Position numbers and translations under genes: made by a program | Assembly: GCF_004791695.1 (NCBI RefSeq) | Contig: NZ_SRSO01000002.1 | Location: forward strand, 62,001 to 126,000 | Direction: 5' to 3' | DNA length: 64,000 bases | Origin: Flavivirga rizhaonensis | GTDB taxonomy: Bacteria > Bacteroidota > Bacteroidia > Flavobacteriales > Flavobacteriaceae | Part shown: positions 44,874-54,300 of the stretch, in pieces | How the letters are laid out: each line of letters opens with the position of its first letter | How positions within the stretch are numbered: the first letter of the stretch is position 1 | The notes under the pieces: model-generated | Databases searched by the model: none | What the model was told of the DNA's origin: nothing | What the model saw: only the letters and a program-made list of their open reading frames with translations

Positions 44874-46199
44874 ATGGCAAAGTTTGAAGTTAAATTACCG
44901 AAAATGGGTGAAAGTGTTGCAGAAGCAACAATAACATCTTGGTTAAAGGAGGTTGGAGATACTATCGAAATGGATGAGCCTGTTTTAGAAATAGCAACGG
45001 ATAAAGTAGATAGTGAAGTGCCTAGTGAGGTAGATGGTGTTTTAGTTGAGAAGTTTTTTAATGTAGATGATATTGTTAAAGTAGGTCAGGTTATTGCAGT
45101 TATTGAAATAGAAGGGGATAATGATTCAGAAAATAATGTTGTTACAAGTGAAGATGCAGAGAAGCCTCAAGAAGAAGCTATTGAGCAAGTAGAAGAAACC
45201 ATTGCTATAGCCAAAGAAATAGTTGCACCTATAACTTCAAATGATGAGCGTTTTTATTCACCACTTGTTAAAAATATAGCAAAACAAGAAAATATTAGCC
45301 AAGGAGAATTAGACGCTATTTCTGGTAGCGGAAAGGATGGACGTGTTACTAAAAATGATATTCTCGGTTATATAGAAAATAGAGGAAGTACCAATCAAGA
45401 ACCAGTTGTTCAAAATAATGGAACACCTGCTATTCAATCTAAATCTGTAGAAAAACCAAAAGCACCTACGGTTCCAGTGGTTTCTAGTGGAGAGGATGAA
45501 ATTATAGAAATGACCAGAATGGGCAAAATTATTGCGCATCATATGGTTGAGTCTGTGCAAACATCGGCACACGTACAAAGTTTTATTGAAGCAGATGTTA
45601 CCAAAATATGGAACTGGAGAAAGAAAGTTAAGGCTGGATTTATGAAACGTGAAGGCGAGAATTTAACCTTTACACCAATTTTTATGGAGGCCATTGCTAA
45701 AGCACTTCGTGATTTCCCGATGATGAATATCTCACTTCAGGGCGATACCATTGTTAAAAAGAAAAATATTAATTTGGGCATGGCAGCGGCACTGCCAGAC
45801 GGTAATTTAATAGTACCAGTTATAAAAAATGCAGATCAGCTTAATTTAGTTGGTATGACTAAGCAGGTTAATGACTTGGCAAATAGAGCACGATTAAATA
45901 AATTAAAACCGGACGATATACAAGAAGGCACCTATACTGTAACTAATGTAGGGACATTTGGTAGTATTATGGGAACTCCAATAATAAATCAACCTCAAGT
46001 AGGGATATTAGCACTCGGAGCTATTAGAAAAGTTCCTGCCGTAATCGAAACTCCAGAAGGCGATTTTATAGGAATTCGTTATAGAATGTTTTTATCACAC
46101 TCTTATGATCATCGTGTAATTAATGGAGCGTTAGGTGGGCAGTTTGTAAAAGCAGTAAAAGACTATCTAGAAGCTTGGGATAGTGATAGAGAAATATAA
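44874..46199 (+). CDS. 2-oxoacid dehydrogenase complex E2 (dihydrolipoyl acyltransferase)
   Basis: A 441-residue E2 subunit. The lipoyl domain (1-80) has the lipoylated Lys in EIATDKVDSEVPS. The peripheral subunit-binding domain is near 125-162 (YSPLVKNIAKQENIS, GKDGRVTKNDI). The catalytic acyltransferase domain (about 210-435) carries SHSYDHRVINGALGG with the His and Asp of HxxxD. The acyl specificity (branched-chain or 2-oxoglutarate) is not resolved by sequence reading; no E1 or E3 gene is adjacent. It ends at the terminator at 46217. Confidence 0.93.
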   Translation: MAKFEVKLPKMGESVAEATITSWLKEVGDTIEMDEPVLEIATDKVDSEVPSEVDGVLVEKFFNVDDIVKVGQVIAVIEIEGDNDSENNVVTSEDAEKPQEEAIEQVEETIAIAKEIVAPITSNDERFYSPLVKNIAKQENISQGELDAISGSGKDGRVTKNDILGYIENRGSTNQEPVVQNNGTPAIQSKSVEKPKAPTVPVVSSGEDEIIEMTRMGKIIAHHMVESVQTSAHVQSFIEADVTKIWNWRKKVKAGFMKREGENLTFTPIFMEAIAKALRDFPMMNISLQGDTIVKKKNINLGMAAALPDGNLIVPVIKNADQLNLVGMTKQVNDLANRARLNKLKPDDIQEGTYTVTNVGTFGSIMGTPIINQPQVGILALGAIRKVPAVIETPEGDFIGIRYRMFLSHSYDHRVINGALGGQFVKAVKDYLEAWDSDREI

Positions 46200-46216
46200 T
46201 ATTCGAAAATAAATGT

Positions 46217-46249
46217 AAAAAAAACCAACTTTAAACAGCTGGTTTTTTT
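46217..46249 (+). terminator. terminator after the E2 gene
   Basis: AAAAAAACCA pairs with TGGTTTTTTT across a 12-nt loop, ending in a T7 tract. Confidence 0.82.
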
Positions 46250-46305
46250 GTTTCTAGACTTTGCAATTCACTATCTTTACATCTTATCTATTAATAATTA
46301 CTTAA

Positions 46306-47079
46306 ATGCAGTTAAGCCTCACTAAACCCATTTGTTTCTTCGATTTAGAAACAACAGGAGTAAACATATCAAAAGATCGGATTGTTGAAATTTCTATTCT
46401 TAAAGTATTCCCTAATGGAACAGAAGAAAGCAAGACATGGTTGGTAAATCCAGAGATGACCATACCCAAAGAGGTTATAGAGATTCATGGTATTACCAAT
46501 GAGAAAGTTGCTAACGAACCAACATTTAAAGAACTTGCCAAAGAAATTCATAACATGATTAAAGATTCAGATTTAGGAGGATTTAATTCTAATAGGTTTG
46601 ATATTCCTTTATTGGCAGAAGAGATGTTGCGAGCAGATATTGATTTTGATATGAAAAACTGTTTAGCTATAGATGTACAAACTATTTTTCATAAAATGGA
46701 ACAACGTACTTTAAGTGCAGCGTATAAATTTTACTGTGGCGAAAATCTGGATGGTGCGCACAGTGCAGAAGCAGACACTAAAGCCACTTACGAAGTCTTA
46801 AAAGCACAAATTGCTAAATATGAAGAGGTAGAAAATAATACGAAGTTTTTAGCTGAGTTTAGTTCAAGAAAAAAGTTTGCAGATTTTGCAGGCTTTATAG
46901 CTTACAATAAAGAAGGTGTAGAATGTTTTTCTTTTGGAAAGCACAAAGGTAAGTTAGTTACAGAAGTATTGGAAAAAGAACCAGGATACTTTGGGTGGTT
47001 ACTAAATGCTGATTTTCCTTTATACACAAAAAAAGTACTAACAAGTATTAAATTAAGAAGCTTTAATAATAAGTTATAG
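46306..47079 (+). CDS. DnaQ-like DEDDh 3'-5' exonuclease with ExoX-type C-terminal domain
   Basis: A 257-residue protein. The exonuclease core (about 8-175) has ExoI FFDLETTG, ExoII GFNSNRFDIPLL and ExoIII GAHSAEADTKATYEV, the DEDDh arrangement. The C-terminal 60 residues (FSFGKHKGKLVTEVLEKEPGYFGWLL) match the small domain found after exonucleases in Bacteroidota and in ExoX-like proteins. A role in repair or proofreading is inferred. TATCTTTA at 46272-46279 may be the -7 element. Confidence 0.9.
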   Translation: MQLSLTKPICFFDLETTGVNISKDRIVEISILKVFPNGTEESKTWLVNPEMTIPKEVIEIHGITNEKVANEPTFKELAKEIHNMIKDSDLGGFNSNRFDIPLLAEEMLRADIDFDMKNCLAIDVQTIFHKMEQRTLSAAYKFYCGENLDGAHSAEADTKATYEVLKAQIAKYEEVENNTKFLAEFSSRKKFADFAGFIAYNKEGVECFSFGKHKGKLVTEVLEKEPGYFGWLLNADFPLYTKKVLTSIKLRSFNNKL

Positions 47080-47179
47080 AGAAGAAAAGAAGAAAGAACC
47101 AAGAATAAGGACAAAAGGCTCTTTTTGAAAGTCTTGTTTCTGAAAATGAAATGGTCTTTATTCTTTTATCTAAAAGAAA

Positions 47180-47791
47180 ATGAAGCTTATTTGCATCGGT
47201 AGAAATTACACCGAACACATTAAAGAATTAGAAAATGAAAAACCTATAGATCCTGTAGTTTTTTTGAAGCCTGATACAGCGATTCTATTAAAAAAACAGT
47301 CTTTTTTCATTCCAGATTTTTCGAATGATGTACATCATGAAGTTGAAGTTTTGGTAAAAATTAATAGGGTAGGAAAGTATATTGATAGAAAATTTGCACA
47401 TAAATATTATAAGGAAATTGGTTTAGGAATCGATTTTACAGCGCGAGATTTGCAAAGTAAATTAAAAGCTAAAGGCCTACCATGGGAAAAAGCTAAAGCT
47501 TTTGATGGAGCCGCAGTAGTTGGTAATTGGATGGAGGTAAGTGAGTTTAAGGATGTTGATGACATTAATTTCTCATTACAAAAAAATAACGAGATCGTTC
47601 AAAAAGGTAATACAAGTCTGATGTTATGGAAAATTAACGAATTGATAGAATATGTGTCAAAATATTTTACTTTAAAGATCGGAGATATTATCTTTACAGG
47701 CACACCGGCAGGTGTTGGCAAAGTAATTGCTAATGATAAATTAAAAGGTTTTATGGAAGATAAAGAAATGTTTTCAATAACAGTAAAATAA
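47180..47791 (+). CDS. fumarylacetoacetate hydrolase-family protein
   Basis: A 203-residue FAH-fold protein: the N-terminal CIGRNYTEHIKEL, PVVFLKPDTAIL, the metal-ligand region HHEVEVLVKI with its Glu pair, GIDFTARDLQ and FTGTPAGVGKV near the end. Small FAH proteins include acylpyruvases and oxaloacetate decarboxylases. Cytoplasmic. The stop is directly followed by the ATG of the HPT protein, so the three genes FAH-HPT-cinA form a tight unit. Confidence 0.92.
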   Translation: MKLICIGRNYTEHIKELENEKPIDPVVFLKPDTAILLKKQSFFIPDFSNDVHHEVEVLVKINRVGKYIDRKFAHKYYKEIGLGIDFTARDLQSKLKAKGLPWEKAKAFDGAAVVGNWMEVSEFKDVDDINFSLQKNNEIVQKGNTSLMLWKINELIEYVSKYFTLKIGDIIFTGTPAGVGKVIANDKLKGFMEDKEMFSITVK

Positions 47792-48133
47792 ATGGAGCAA
47801 CATTATAAATTAATAAGAGTACGCGAGTTGGCCGATAATGATGAGGATTTTATAAAAACCTTAGCTGAAACTTTTTTGGAAGAAGTGCCAGAAGATGCAG
47901 AACGACTAAAAAAAGCAGTAGCAGAGGGAGATTATTTTAATGCCTATCAAGCAGCTCATAAAATGAAACCTACAGTCGATTTATTCGAGTTAGGGATACT
48001 TGATACACTAATTGAAGTACAGGATTGGGGTAAATTCGAAAAACAAGATTTAGATATCACGTCACAGTTAAAAGTTGTAATAGATGCGGTAGATCTTGCT
48101 ATTGCAGAAATAAGATCAGACTTTAACCTATAA
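47792..48133 (+). CDS. single-domain histidine phosphotransfer (HPT) protein
   Basis: A 113-residue all-helical HPT protein with the phosphoacceptor His 56 in YQAAHKMKPTVDLF, the usual AHxLK-like pattern. HPT proteins relay phosphate between receiver domains in multistep phosphorelays. No histidine kinase or response regulator gene is in the neighbourhood, so it is an orphan. Its ATG abuts the FAH stop and its stop shares one base with the cinA ATG (TAATG), suggesting translational coupling. Confidence 0.85.
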   Translation: MEQHYKLIRVRELADNDEDFIKTLAETFLEEVPEDAERLKKAVAEGDYFNAYQAAHKMKPTVDLFELGILDTLIEVQDWGKFEKQDLDITSQLKVVIDAVDLAIAEIRSDFNL

Positions 48134-49383
48134 TGTTTGCTGAAATAATTACTATTGGTGATGAGCTTCTCATTGGTCAGGTTATAGATACCAATTCAGG
48201 GTTTATAGCAAAACAGCTTAATAAAATTGGCGTATCTGTTTATCAAATAACATCTATCCAAGATGATAAATCACATATTATAAAAGCTTTAAAAGAAGCA
48301 GAAAGCAATGCGGATATTGTTATTCTTACTGGAGGTTTAGGACCAACAAAAGATGATATTACCAAAAAAACAATTGCAGAATATTTTAATGATACTTTAG
48401 TTAAAGATACAGCTGTTTTAAAAAATATAGAACACCTCTGGAAACATTATGTAGGCGGAACGCTTTTGCAAGTAAATAAGGATCAAGCCTTGGTGCCATC
48501 AAAAGCACAAGTACTAATGAATAAACTAGGTACAGCGCCTGGAATGTGGCTAGAAAAAGGAGATAAAGTTTTTGTCTCACTTCCAGGTGTCCCTTATGAG
48601 ATGAATGCTTTAATGGATCATCATGTCATTCCTAAATTAAAAGATAAGTATAACTGCCCTTTTATTTTACATAAAACATTATTAGTATATGGTTTGGGTG
48701 AAAGTGCCTTAGCAGATAGAATTGAATCATGGGAAGATGCCTTGCCAGAACATATTAAATTAGCGTATCTGCCAAGTTTAGGTAAAATGAGATTACGTTT
48801 GTCTGCAAAAGGATTTGATGAACAACAAGTTAAAGAGGAGGTCCAAAATGAGATTGATAAAGTACTACCATTAATTAAAAATGAATTTTTTGGTTTTGAA
48901 GATGAAGAAGGCTCAGTTGAAATAATCATTGCAAAACACCTAACTAAGATAGGAAAAACATTAGCAATTGCAGAAAGCTGCACGGGTGGAACAGTTGCAG
49001 AGCGTTTCACTGTAAATTCTGGAGCTTCAGCTTATTTTAATGGCGGTATTGTAACATATTCTACAGAATCTAAGATTAATGTTTTAGGTGTTTCAAAAAA
49101 TGACATTGAAACACATTCCGTGGTTAGTTCTCAGGTAGTAGAGTCTATGGCACAAAATGCTTTGCGATTATTTCAATCAGATTTTGCCCTAGCAACAACA
49201 GGAAATGCAGGGCCTACTAAAGGAGATTCCGATGCAGAAGTAGGAACCGTTTTTATTGGAATTGCTACAAAAAATGGTGTGTATTCAGAAGGGTTTAACT
49301 TTGGGAATCACCGCGTAAAAGTTATAAATAAGGCGGTAAATAAAGCATTGGAAATGATGCTAAAAGAAATTTTTAAAAATTGA
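48133..49383 (+). CDS. cinA: CinA-family nicotinamide-nucleotide amidase/ADP-ribose pyrophosphatase
   Basis: A 416-residue full-length CinA. The N-terminal MoCF/COG1058 domain (1-170) has EIITIGDELLIGQVIDTNSG and VILTGGLGPTKDDITKK. The C-terminal deamidase domain (about 255-410) has the nucleophile region AIAESCTGGTVAERFT and TGNAGPTKGD. CinA recycles damaged or spent pyridine nucleotides. The start overlaps the HPT stop by one base. Confidence 0.95.
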   Translation: MFAEIITIGDELLIGQVIDTNSGFIAKQLNKIGVSVYQITSIQDDKSHIIKALKEAESNADIVILTGGLGPTKDDITKKTIAEYFNDTLVKDTAVLKNIEHLWKHYVGGTLLQVNKDQALVPSKAQVLMNKLGTAPGMWLEKGDKVFVSLPGVPYEMNALMDHHVIPKLKDKYNCPFILHKTLLVYGLGESALADRIESWEDALPEHIKLAYLPSLGKMRLRLSAKGFDEQQVKEEVQNEIDKVLPLIKNEFFGFEDEEGSVEIIIAKHLTKIGKTLAIAESCTGGTVAERFTVNSGASAYFNGGIVTYSTESKINVLGVSKNDIETHSVVSSQVVESMAQNALRLFQSDFALATTGNAGPTKGDSDAEVGTVFIGIATKNGVYSEGFNFGNHRVKVINKAVNKALEMMLKEIFKN

Positions 49384-49394
49384 TCAGATTTAGG

Positions 49395-49424
49395 TTGCTG
49401 TAAATTAAAGAATTTGTATATTTG
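49395..49424 (+). promoter_or_regulatory. consensus Bacteroidota promoter of rpmB
   Basis: TTG at 49395-49397, 19-nt spacer, TATATTTG at 49417-49424: the full housekeeping pattern TTG-N19-TAnnTTTG, 41 nt before the L28 ATG. It is a useful contrast to the FNR-type promoters, which lack this -33 element. Confidence 0.75.
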
Positions 49425-49465
49425 CACCTCGATTTTAAGCAACAAAAAAATTAAAGTTATATATC

Positions 49466-49702
49466 ATGTCAAGAGTTTGTGAACTTACAGGAAAGAAGGC
49501 AATGGTTGGAAACAATGTTTCTCATGCATTAAACAGAACAAAACGTAAATTTAATGCGAATTTGTTAAAGAAACGTTTTTACATTCCAGAAGAAGACAGC
49601 TGGATAACTTTAAAAGTTTCTGCATCTGCTTTAAAAACTATTAATAAAATAGGTATATCTGCAGCAATTAAAGAAGCAAAATCTAAAGGGTTTTTAAAAT
49701 AA
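49466..49702 (+). CDS. rpmB: ribosomal protein L28
   Basis: A 78-residue L28, starting [20 protein letters not shown] and continuing with [20 protein letters not shown], both diagnostic. A component of the 50S subunit. It is the first gene of rpmB-rpmG-DUF4295, a conserved Bacteroidota order that continues to ftsY. Confidence 0.98.
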   Translation: MSRVCELTGKKAMVGNNVSHALNRTKRKFNANLLKKRFYIPEEDSWITLKVSASALKTINKIGISAAIKEAKSKGFLK

Positions 49703-49726
49703 TAGCTGTATTTAATAAGTAAAGAA

Positions 49727-49909
49727 ATGGCAAAGAAAGGTAACAGAATACAAGTGATTTTAGAGTGTACAGAGCATAAAGAGTCTGGTCAACCAGGAAC
49801 TTCAAGATACATTACTACTAAGAATAAAAAGAATACGCCAGATAGAATGGAGATTAAAAAATTTAATCCTATTCTTAAACGTATGACAGTTCACAAAGAG
49901 ATAAAATAA
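49727..49909 (+). CDS. rpmG: ribosomal protein L33
   Basis: A 60-residue L33 with [35 protein letters not shown] and [17 protein letters not shown]. The paired CxxC zinc motifs of some L33 forms are absent (only one Cys), so this is the zinc-independent form. It lies 24 nt after rpmB. Confidence 0.97.
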   Translation: MAKKGNRIQVILECTEHKESGQPGTSRYITTKNKKNTPDRMEIKKFNPILKRMTVHKEIK

Positions 49910-49915
49910 TAAGTC

Positions 49916-50068
49916 ATGGCAAAGAAATCAGTAGCATCATTACAAACTGGATCTAAAAGATTAACAAAAGCTATCAAGATGGTGAAGTCACCAAAAACTG
50001 GAGCTTACATGTTTGTTGAATCCATTATGAATCCAGATCAAGTTAACGACTTTTTTAAGAAAAACTAA
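49916..50068 (+). CDS. DUF4295-type small basic protein
   Basis: A 50-residue, highly basic protein: MAKKSVASLQTGSKRLTKAI, then KSPKTGAYMFVESIMNP. It matches the DUF4295 family, found almost only in Bacteroidota directly after rpmG. Size, charge and context suggest it is a lineage-specific ribosome-associated protein. It begins 6 nt after the L33 stop and ends just before a terminator. Confidence 0.9.
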   Translation: MAKKSVASLQTGSKRLTKAIKMVKSPKTGAYMFVESIMNPDQVNDFFKKN

Positions 50069-50091
50069 AACAGTACGTTTCACAATATAGT

Positions 50092-50123
50092 AAGCTGCTT
50101 TCTTTTTAGGAAGCAGCTTTTTA
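50092..50123 (+). terminator. terminator of the rpmB operon
   Basis: A perfect 9-bp stem AAGCTGCTT (50092-50100) / AAGCAGCTT (50111-50119), a 10-nt loop, then a short T run. Confidence 0.9.
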
Positions 50124-50457
50124 TGTTTATATTTGGAAGGTTTTTCTGCCATAATAGCAGTAAAAATTTATGGTGCGAAAATTGCCATTAATAATTTTAG
50201 TGTAACTACTTGGACAATGTCATTATGTTAAGAGTTAAATGTCTGTTTGAGCGCAGTCGAAAACATTATTAAACCTTGGTTTTTAATAGCATTTCGTTAA
50301 GCTTCGCTAGGTATCTTCAATATAAAATACATTTTATATTTTGATAATGCTCCATGTGGTAAAACGGAATAAATTTTATTGATTCAATGGCATCGGCCAT
50401 ACGGAGATGAGGCTCTTGCAATAATTAAAATAAACAACAATCAAATAAACTTAAAAT
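50124..50457. other. intergenic region with one REP-like 14-mer
   Basis: This 334-nt stretch contains TGAGCGCAGTCGAA at 50248-50261, identical to the repeat core at 20429-20442, with a flanking TGTC as in the other copy. No inverted partner is intact here. No convincing gene is present; a short coding-like segment near 50375-50450 is too weak to call. Confidence 0.6.
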
Positions 50458-51411
50458 ATGAGTTTTTTTAAAAAAATATTCTCTTCAGAAAAAAAAGAAA
50501 CCTTAGATAAAGGTTTAGAAAAATCTAAATCCACTTTTTTTGGAAAGTTAAGTAAGGCCGTAGCTGGAAAATCTAAGGTAGATGATGCCGTTTTAGATGA
50601 TCTTGAAGAAATATTAGTGTCTAGTGATGTTGGTGTAAATACAACACTTAAAATTATTGAACGCATAGAAGAGCGCGTTTCTAAAGATAAATACCTAGGG
50701 ACAGACGAGCTTAATGCTATTCTTCGTGAAGAAATTGCAGGTTTATTAAGTGAAACAAATTTAGGCGAAGAAACAGAATTTGTTGTTCCGAGGGACAAAA
50801 AACCATACGTAATAATGGTTGTTGGGGTTAATGGAGTAGGTAAAACAACTACCATTGGTAAGTTAGCCTATCAATTCAAAAAACAAGGTTTAAAGGTCGT
50901 ATTAGGTGCTGCAGATACGTTTAGAGCTGCTGCCATAGATCAATTACAAGTTTGGGCAGATAGAGTAGATATACCTATTGTTAAACAATCTATGGGTAGT
51001 GACCCTGCATCCGTTGCATTCGATACCTTAGAGAGTGCTGTAACACAAGATGCCGATGTGGTTATTATTGATACCGCTGGACGTTTACATAATAAAGTAA
51101 ATTTAATGAATGAGCTTACAAAAGTAAAACGTGTTATGCAAAAAGTGGTAGACAATACGCCTAACGATGTATTATTAGTTTTAGATGGTTCTACAGGGCA
51201 GAACGCATTTGAGCAGGCAAAACAATTTACAGCAGCAACAGAAGTAACATCATTGGCAGTTACAAAGCTAGACGGAACCGCAAAAGGGGGTGTGGTAATT
51301 GGTATATCAGATCAATTTAAAATTCCTGTAAAATACATAGGAGTAGGAGAAGGTATTGAGGATTTACAAGTTTTCAATAAATTTGAGTTTGTAGATTCGT
51401 TTTTTAAATAA
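50458..51411 (+). CDS. ftsY: signal recognition particle receptor FtsY
   Basis: A 317-residue SRP-type GTPase. The N domain is at 1-95 and the G domain is marked by G1 GVNGVGKTTTIGK, ADTFRAAAIDQL, G3 IIDTAGRLHNK and G4 TKLDGTAKGG, ending with YIGVGEGIEDLQVFNKFEFVD. It docks ribosome-SRP complexes at the membrane. The acidic A domain of E. coli FtsY is reduced to a short Lys-rich N-terminus. The gene order after DUF4295 is conserved in the phylum. Confidence 0.97.
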   Translation: MSFFKKIFSSEKKETLDKGLEKSKSTFFGKLSKAVAGKSKVDDAVLDDLEEILVSSDVGVNTTLKIIERIEERVSKDKYLGTDELNAILREEIAGLLSETNLGEETEFVVPRDKKPYVIMVVGVNGVGKTTTIGKLAYQFKKQGLKVVLGAADTFRAAAIDQLQVWADRVDIPIVKQSMGSDPASVAFDTLESAVTQDADVVIIDTAGRLHNKVNLMNELTKVKRVMQKVVDNTPNDVLLVLDGSTGQNAFEQAKQFTAATEVTSLAVTKLDGTAKGGVVIGISDQFKIPVKYIGVGEGIEDLQVFNKFEFVDSFFK

Positions 51412-51435
51412 TCTTAGTTTAATTTATTTATAAAT

Positions 51436-52908
51436 ATGAAAAAGCTATGTTTTGTTAGCCTTTTATTTATAGCCCTTTCCGTTAATGCCCAAATATCTAA
51501 TTTAGCAAATCTAGCTTCAGGCACTATGGAAATCTTCACGCCAATTTATGAAGAAAACAAAAATATTTATGGGTATTTTACTCTTTTTAAACTTGATAAG
51601 TTAAGTCAGAATGAAGAGAAATACGAATATGTAATTCTCGACAAGAATTTGAATAAGGTTGCTAACGGTGAATTCATTGATACTACTTATAAAGGTATTT
51701 ATTCAAGGTATTATAGTCCAGATAAAGTGGGGGATAATTTGATTTTGACTAAACATTATGGAAATATGAATGGCTCCATAGCATTTACATCTTCTAGAAT
51801 GTTAGAAATGAATAGTAATGATATTCATGAACCATTTTATTTTAAAGATCAAAATTTATTTAAAGGGTCGAGAGAAGTTGATAATTTAAAAAAAGAACAA
51901 CGCGCTATAAAATTTTTAAATGTTCCAATTGGTATGAATAATGGGTTTTTAGTCATTAAAGCAAAGAAAAAAATGACAAAAGAGAATCCTACTAACATTT
52001 ATTTTTATAATCTGAATCATGAAAAGGTTTGGGAATATGATTTTGGAGATAATAAACGAGAATCTGCGTACAGGCTTATTTCATTTGATGATGATGCACT
52101 ATATTTTTCTTATAATACCAAGTATCACAAAGATACCAATGCTAAATTTTTACAGATAAATTTAAATACAGGCAGATTAAATTTTAGCTACTTATTGGAA
52201 GATGTTAACTCCAAGTACAATTATAACTATACAGTGAAGAAAATTAATGACCGAACTATTTTAACAGGAAAAATAAGCCCATATAAAGTATCGGGCTATG
52301 ACTATAACACTGTAGTTGGATTTTTTAAAATTGTTTTAGATAGCAAGGGGAATGAATTATTTAAAAAGCATTTTTTATGGGAAGAAGCCAACGAGTTTAT
52401 AGAGATGAACAAACGCGGAAAGCTTGAGTCTGGCTATAAGTTATTTGTACAATCGTACTTCATTTTTAAGGATGAACGTATTGTTGTGTTATCAGAAAAA
52501 TTTAAAGTAGGTAGTAACCTCTTGGTAGGTGGTATTGTTAAAACAACAGATTTTGTACTCTTGGAGTTTGATAATGATTTTAATCTCAAGTCTGTAGAAA
52601 CTATAAAAAAAGATTTGAGTAAATTTTCATCGTCTGATTTTTTATTTGCTCAATATTTAAATGATGAAAAGGATGCCGTTTTCTTTTACCAAGATTATCA
52701 AAAAGATTCAGAGACAAAAGAGAAAAATTGGGTTTTAGGAATTGTATCTATTGTAAACGGTGAAATAAATCATGAAAAAATTCCAATGTCATCTGATGAC
52801 TTTTACATTAACCCCTATATAGCTCGAGAAGGCTATATTTTATTACGAGAATTTAATAAGAATTCCGATTTTGATAAAATTAGGTTAGAACGTCTTAATT
52901 TAAACTAA
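51436..52908 (+). CDS. secreted hypothetical protein (DUF6770-like)
   Basis: A 490-residue protein with a signal peptide (MKKLCFVSLLFIALSVNAQ). The mature part is beta-rich with repeated aromatic strands (for example VWEYDFGDNKRESAYRLISF), suggesting a beta-propeller. It resembles an uncharacterised Bacteroidota family (possibly DUF6770), but I cannot assign a function. It starts 24 nt after ftsY and may be cotranscribed. Its last 4 nt overlap the convergent M48 protease gene. Confidence 0.65.
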   Translation: MKKLCFVSLLFIALSVNAQISNLANLASGTMEIFTPIYEENKNIYGYFTLFKLDKLSQNEEKYEYVILDKNLNKVANGEFIDTTYKGIYSRYYSPDKVGDNLILTKHYGNMNGSIAFTSSRMLEMNSNDIHEPFYFKDQNLFKGSREVDNLKKEQRAIKFLNVPIGMNNGFLVIKAKKKMTKENPTNIYFYNLNHEKVWEYDFGDNKRESAYRLISFDDDALYFSYNTKYHKDTNAKFLQINLNTGRLNFSYLLEDVNSKYNYNYTVKKINDRTILTGKISPYKVSGYDYNTVVGFFKIVLDSKGNELFKKHFLWEEANEFIEMNKRGKLESGYKLFVQSYFIFKDERIVVLSEKFKVGSNLLVGGIVKTTDFVLLEFDNDFNLKSVETIKKDLSKFSSSDFLFAQYLNDEKDAVFFYQDYQKDSETKEKNWVLGIVSIVNGEINHEKIPMSSDDFYINPYIAREGYILLREFNKNSDFDKIRLERLNLN

Positions 52909-54227
52909 GACTTATTATAATAATCGGCAATAGTTTTTATTTCATTTAAATTTAAATTCCAAATAAAGTTTAGAAACCTCTGGTAGCTTAAACTTTGTTC
53001 ATTAGGAGCTAATCTATCAACATATCTATTAAGTTGGTATCTTTTCTTAGCTTCATGAATTGCTTCAAAATTAATACCTAGCCATTTTTTGTAGTAAGCA
53101 TGGTTAGCACCATTAAAATTTGTCTCTAATCTATTTAAAATTAAATAAATACTTAAGCCATATTCGTTAAGGTAATAAAGATTTTCTGGGGATGACTGTT
53201 TAGCAATTTGGTTAAGATTATTAAAAGAATTGTTAAGTGGTAATTGAGTCGATTTTGTATCACTGTTTAATTCTAAAAATGATGCTTTAAGTTTTGTAAT
53301 ACGCTCTTCAATTTCTGGATGATCTTTTAATGAATCTAAGTCCATTTTAGATTTATAGAATTCGTAATTATAATCTTTGAAATCTTCATTTTTTAACCAA
53401 TGACTTTCAAAAGGCTGTTTTGGAATATCAAATAGCTTAGTATAAATCGTTGAATCTACCATAATAGCAGGTACAGAATCATATTTTTTTAATAAAAGCA
53501 AGGCGTTTGTAAATTCGGTTTTTGGTAAATTCATATTTCTGTATAGGATATACCCAAGAGAATCAGCCTCAATTTCATGTTGTCTTCTATCTTCACCATC
53601 AGCATATAATAAATCTTTAAGTAGATTAAAAGAACGCGTTCCTCTTTTATATTTCCCAGTTTTTATTGACCTAGAAGTATTGGAACTACTTGATAAAACG
53701 GATGTATTTATGTGTGCTCTTTTTTCTATACTTTTCTTAGAATGTTCTAAAACTTGATGAGCTACTTCATGTGAAATGACCGATAACAATTGGTATTCAT
53801 TTTGGAAAAAGGAAAATAAGCCAATGTTTAATATTATGGTACCATCTCCAATATTAAAAGCATTTGGAGAAGGATTTTTTGCTAAATATAAGCTAATATT
53901 CTCATTTTTTAATTTAGGATTTTTTTGTTTTAGCTTTAAGCATAAACTATCAATATAATTTTGAAAACCTTTTTCAAACAGCAACTTTTTGTTTTCAATA
54001 ATTTCTAAAAACTGGGAGTTAGATTCTTTATAAAAATTTAAAACTTCTTTACGTATTTTTCCTTTATAGGATGTTTTTAATTGTTTGTTAAAGAGTTCAT
54101 GTTTGGCTTTAAATTGTTTAATTAATGCTTCACGTTTTTTATAATCTGTAGTATCTATTAGTTGGTGGTTTTGGCTATGAGAACAAAATAATATAAAATA
54201 ACAGGCTAAAACGGAAATATATTTCAT
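52905..54227 (-). CDS. secreted M48-family metalloprotease
   Basis: A 440-residue zinc protease of the BepA/YfgC-like M48 group. The signal peptide begins at ATG 54227 (MKYISVLACYFILFCSHSQ); the frame is open to 54257, but the longer N-terminus would bury the signal. The HExxH site is HEVAH at 153-157, and the third ligand is in HEIEADSLGY. Periplasmic; homologues degrade misassembled outer-membrane proteins. It is convergent with the preceding gene by 4 nt. Confidence 0.87.
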   Translation of the reverse strand: MKYISVLACYFILFCSHSQNHQLIDTTDYKKREALIKQFKAKHELFNKQLKTSYKGKIRKEVLNFYKESNSQFLEIIENKKLLFEKGFQNYIDSLCLKLKQKNPKLKNENISLYLAKNPSPNAFNIGDGTIILNIGLFSFFQNEYQLLSVISHEVAHQVLEHSKKSIEKRAHINTSVLSSSSNTSRSIKTGKYKRGTRSFNLLKDLLYADGEDRRQHEIEADSLGYILYRNMNLPKTEFTNALLLLKKYDSVPAIMVDSTIYTKLFDIPKQPFESHWLKNEDFKDYNYEFYKSKMDLDSLKDHPEIEERITKLKASFLELNSDTKSTQLPLNNSFNNLNQIAKQSSPENLYYLNEYGLSIYLILNRLETNFNGANHAYYKKWLGINFEAIHEAKKRYQLNRYVDRLAPNEQSLSYQRFLNFIWNLNLNEIKTIADYYNKS

Positions 54228-54300
54228 GGACTTGGATTGTAATATCAAAAATAGCAAATCTTAAGTTATTACTAGCGTGTAGTAATTATAAGTATAAAAC

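Noticed and set aside
50375..50457. Short coding-like segment before ftsY
   Set aside because: Fewer than 30 codons, no start and no recognisable family.
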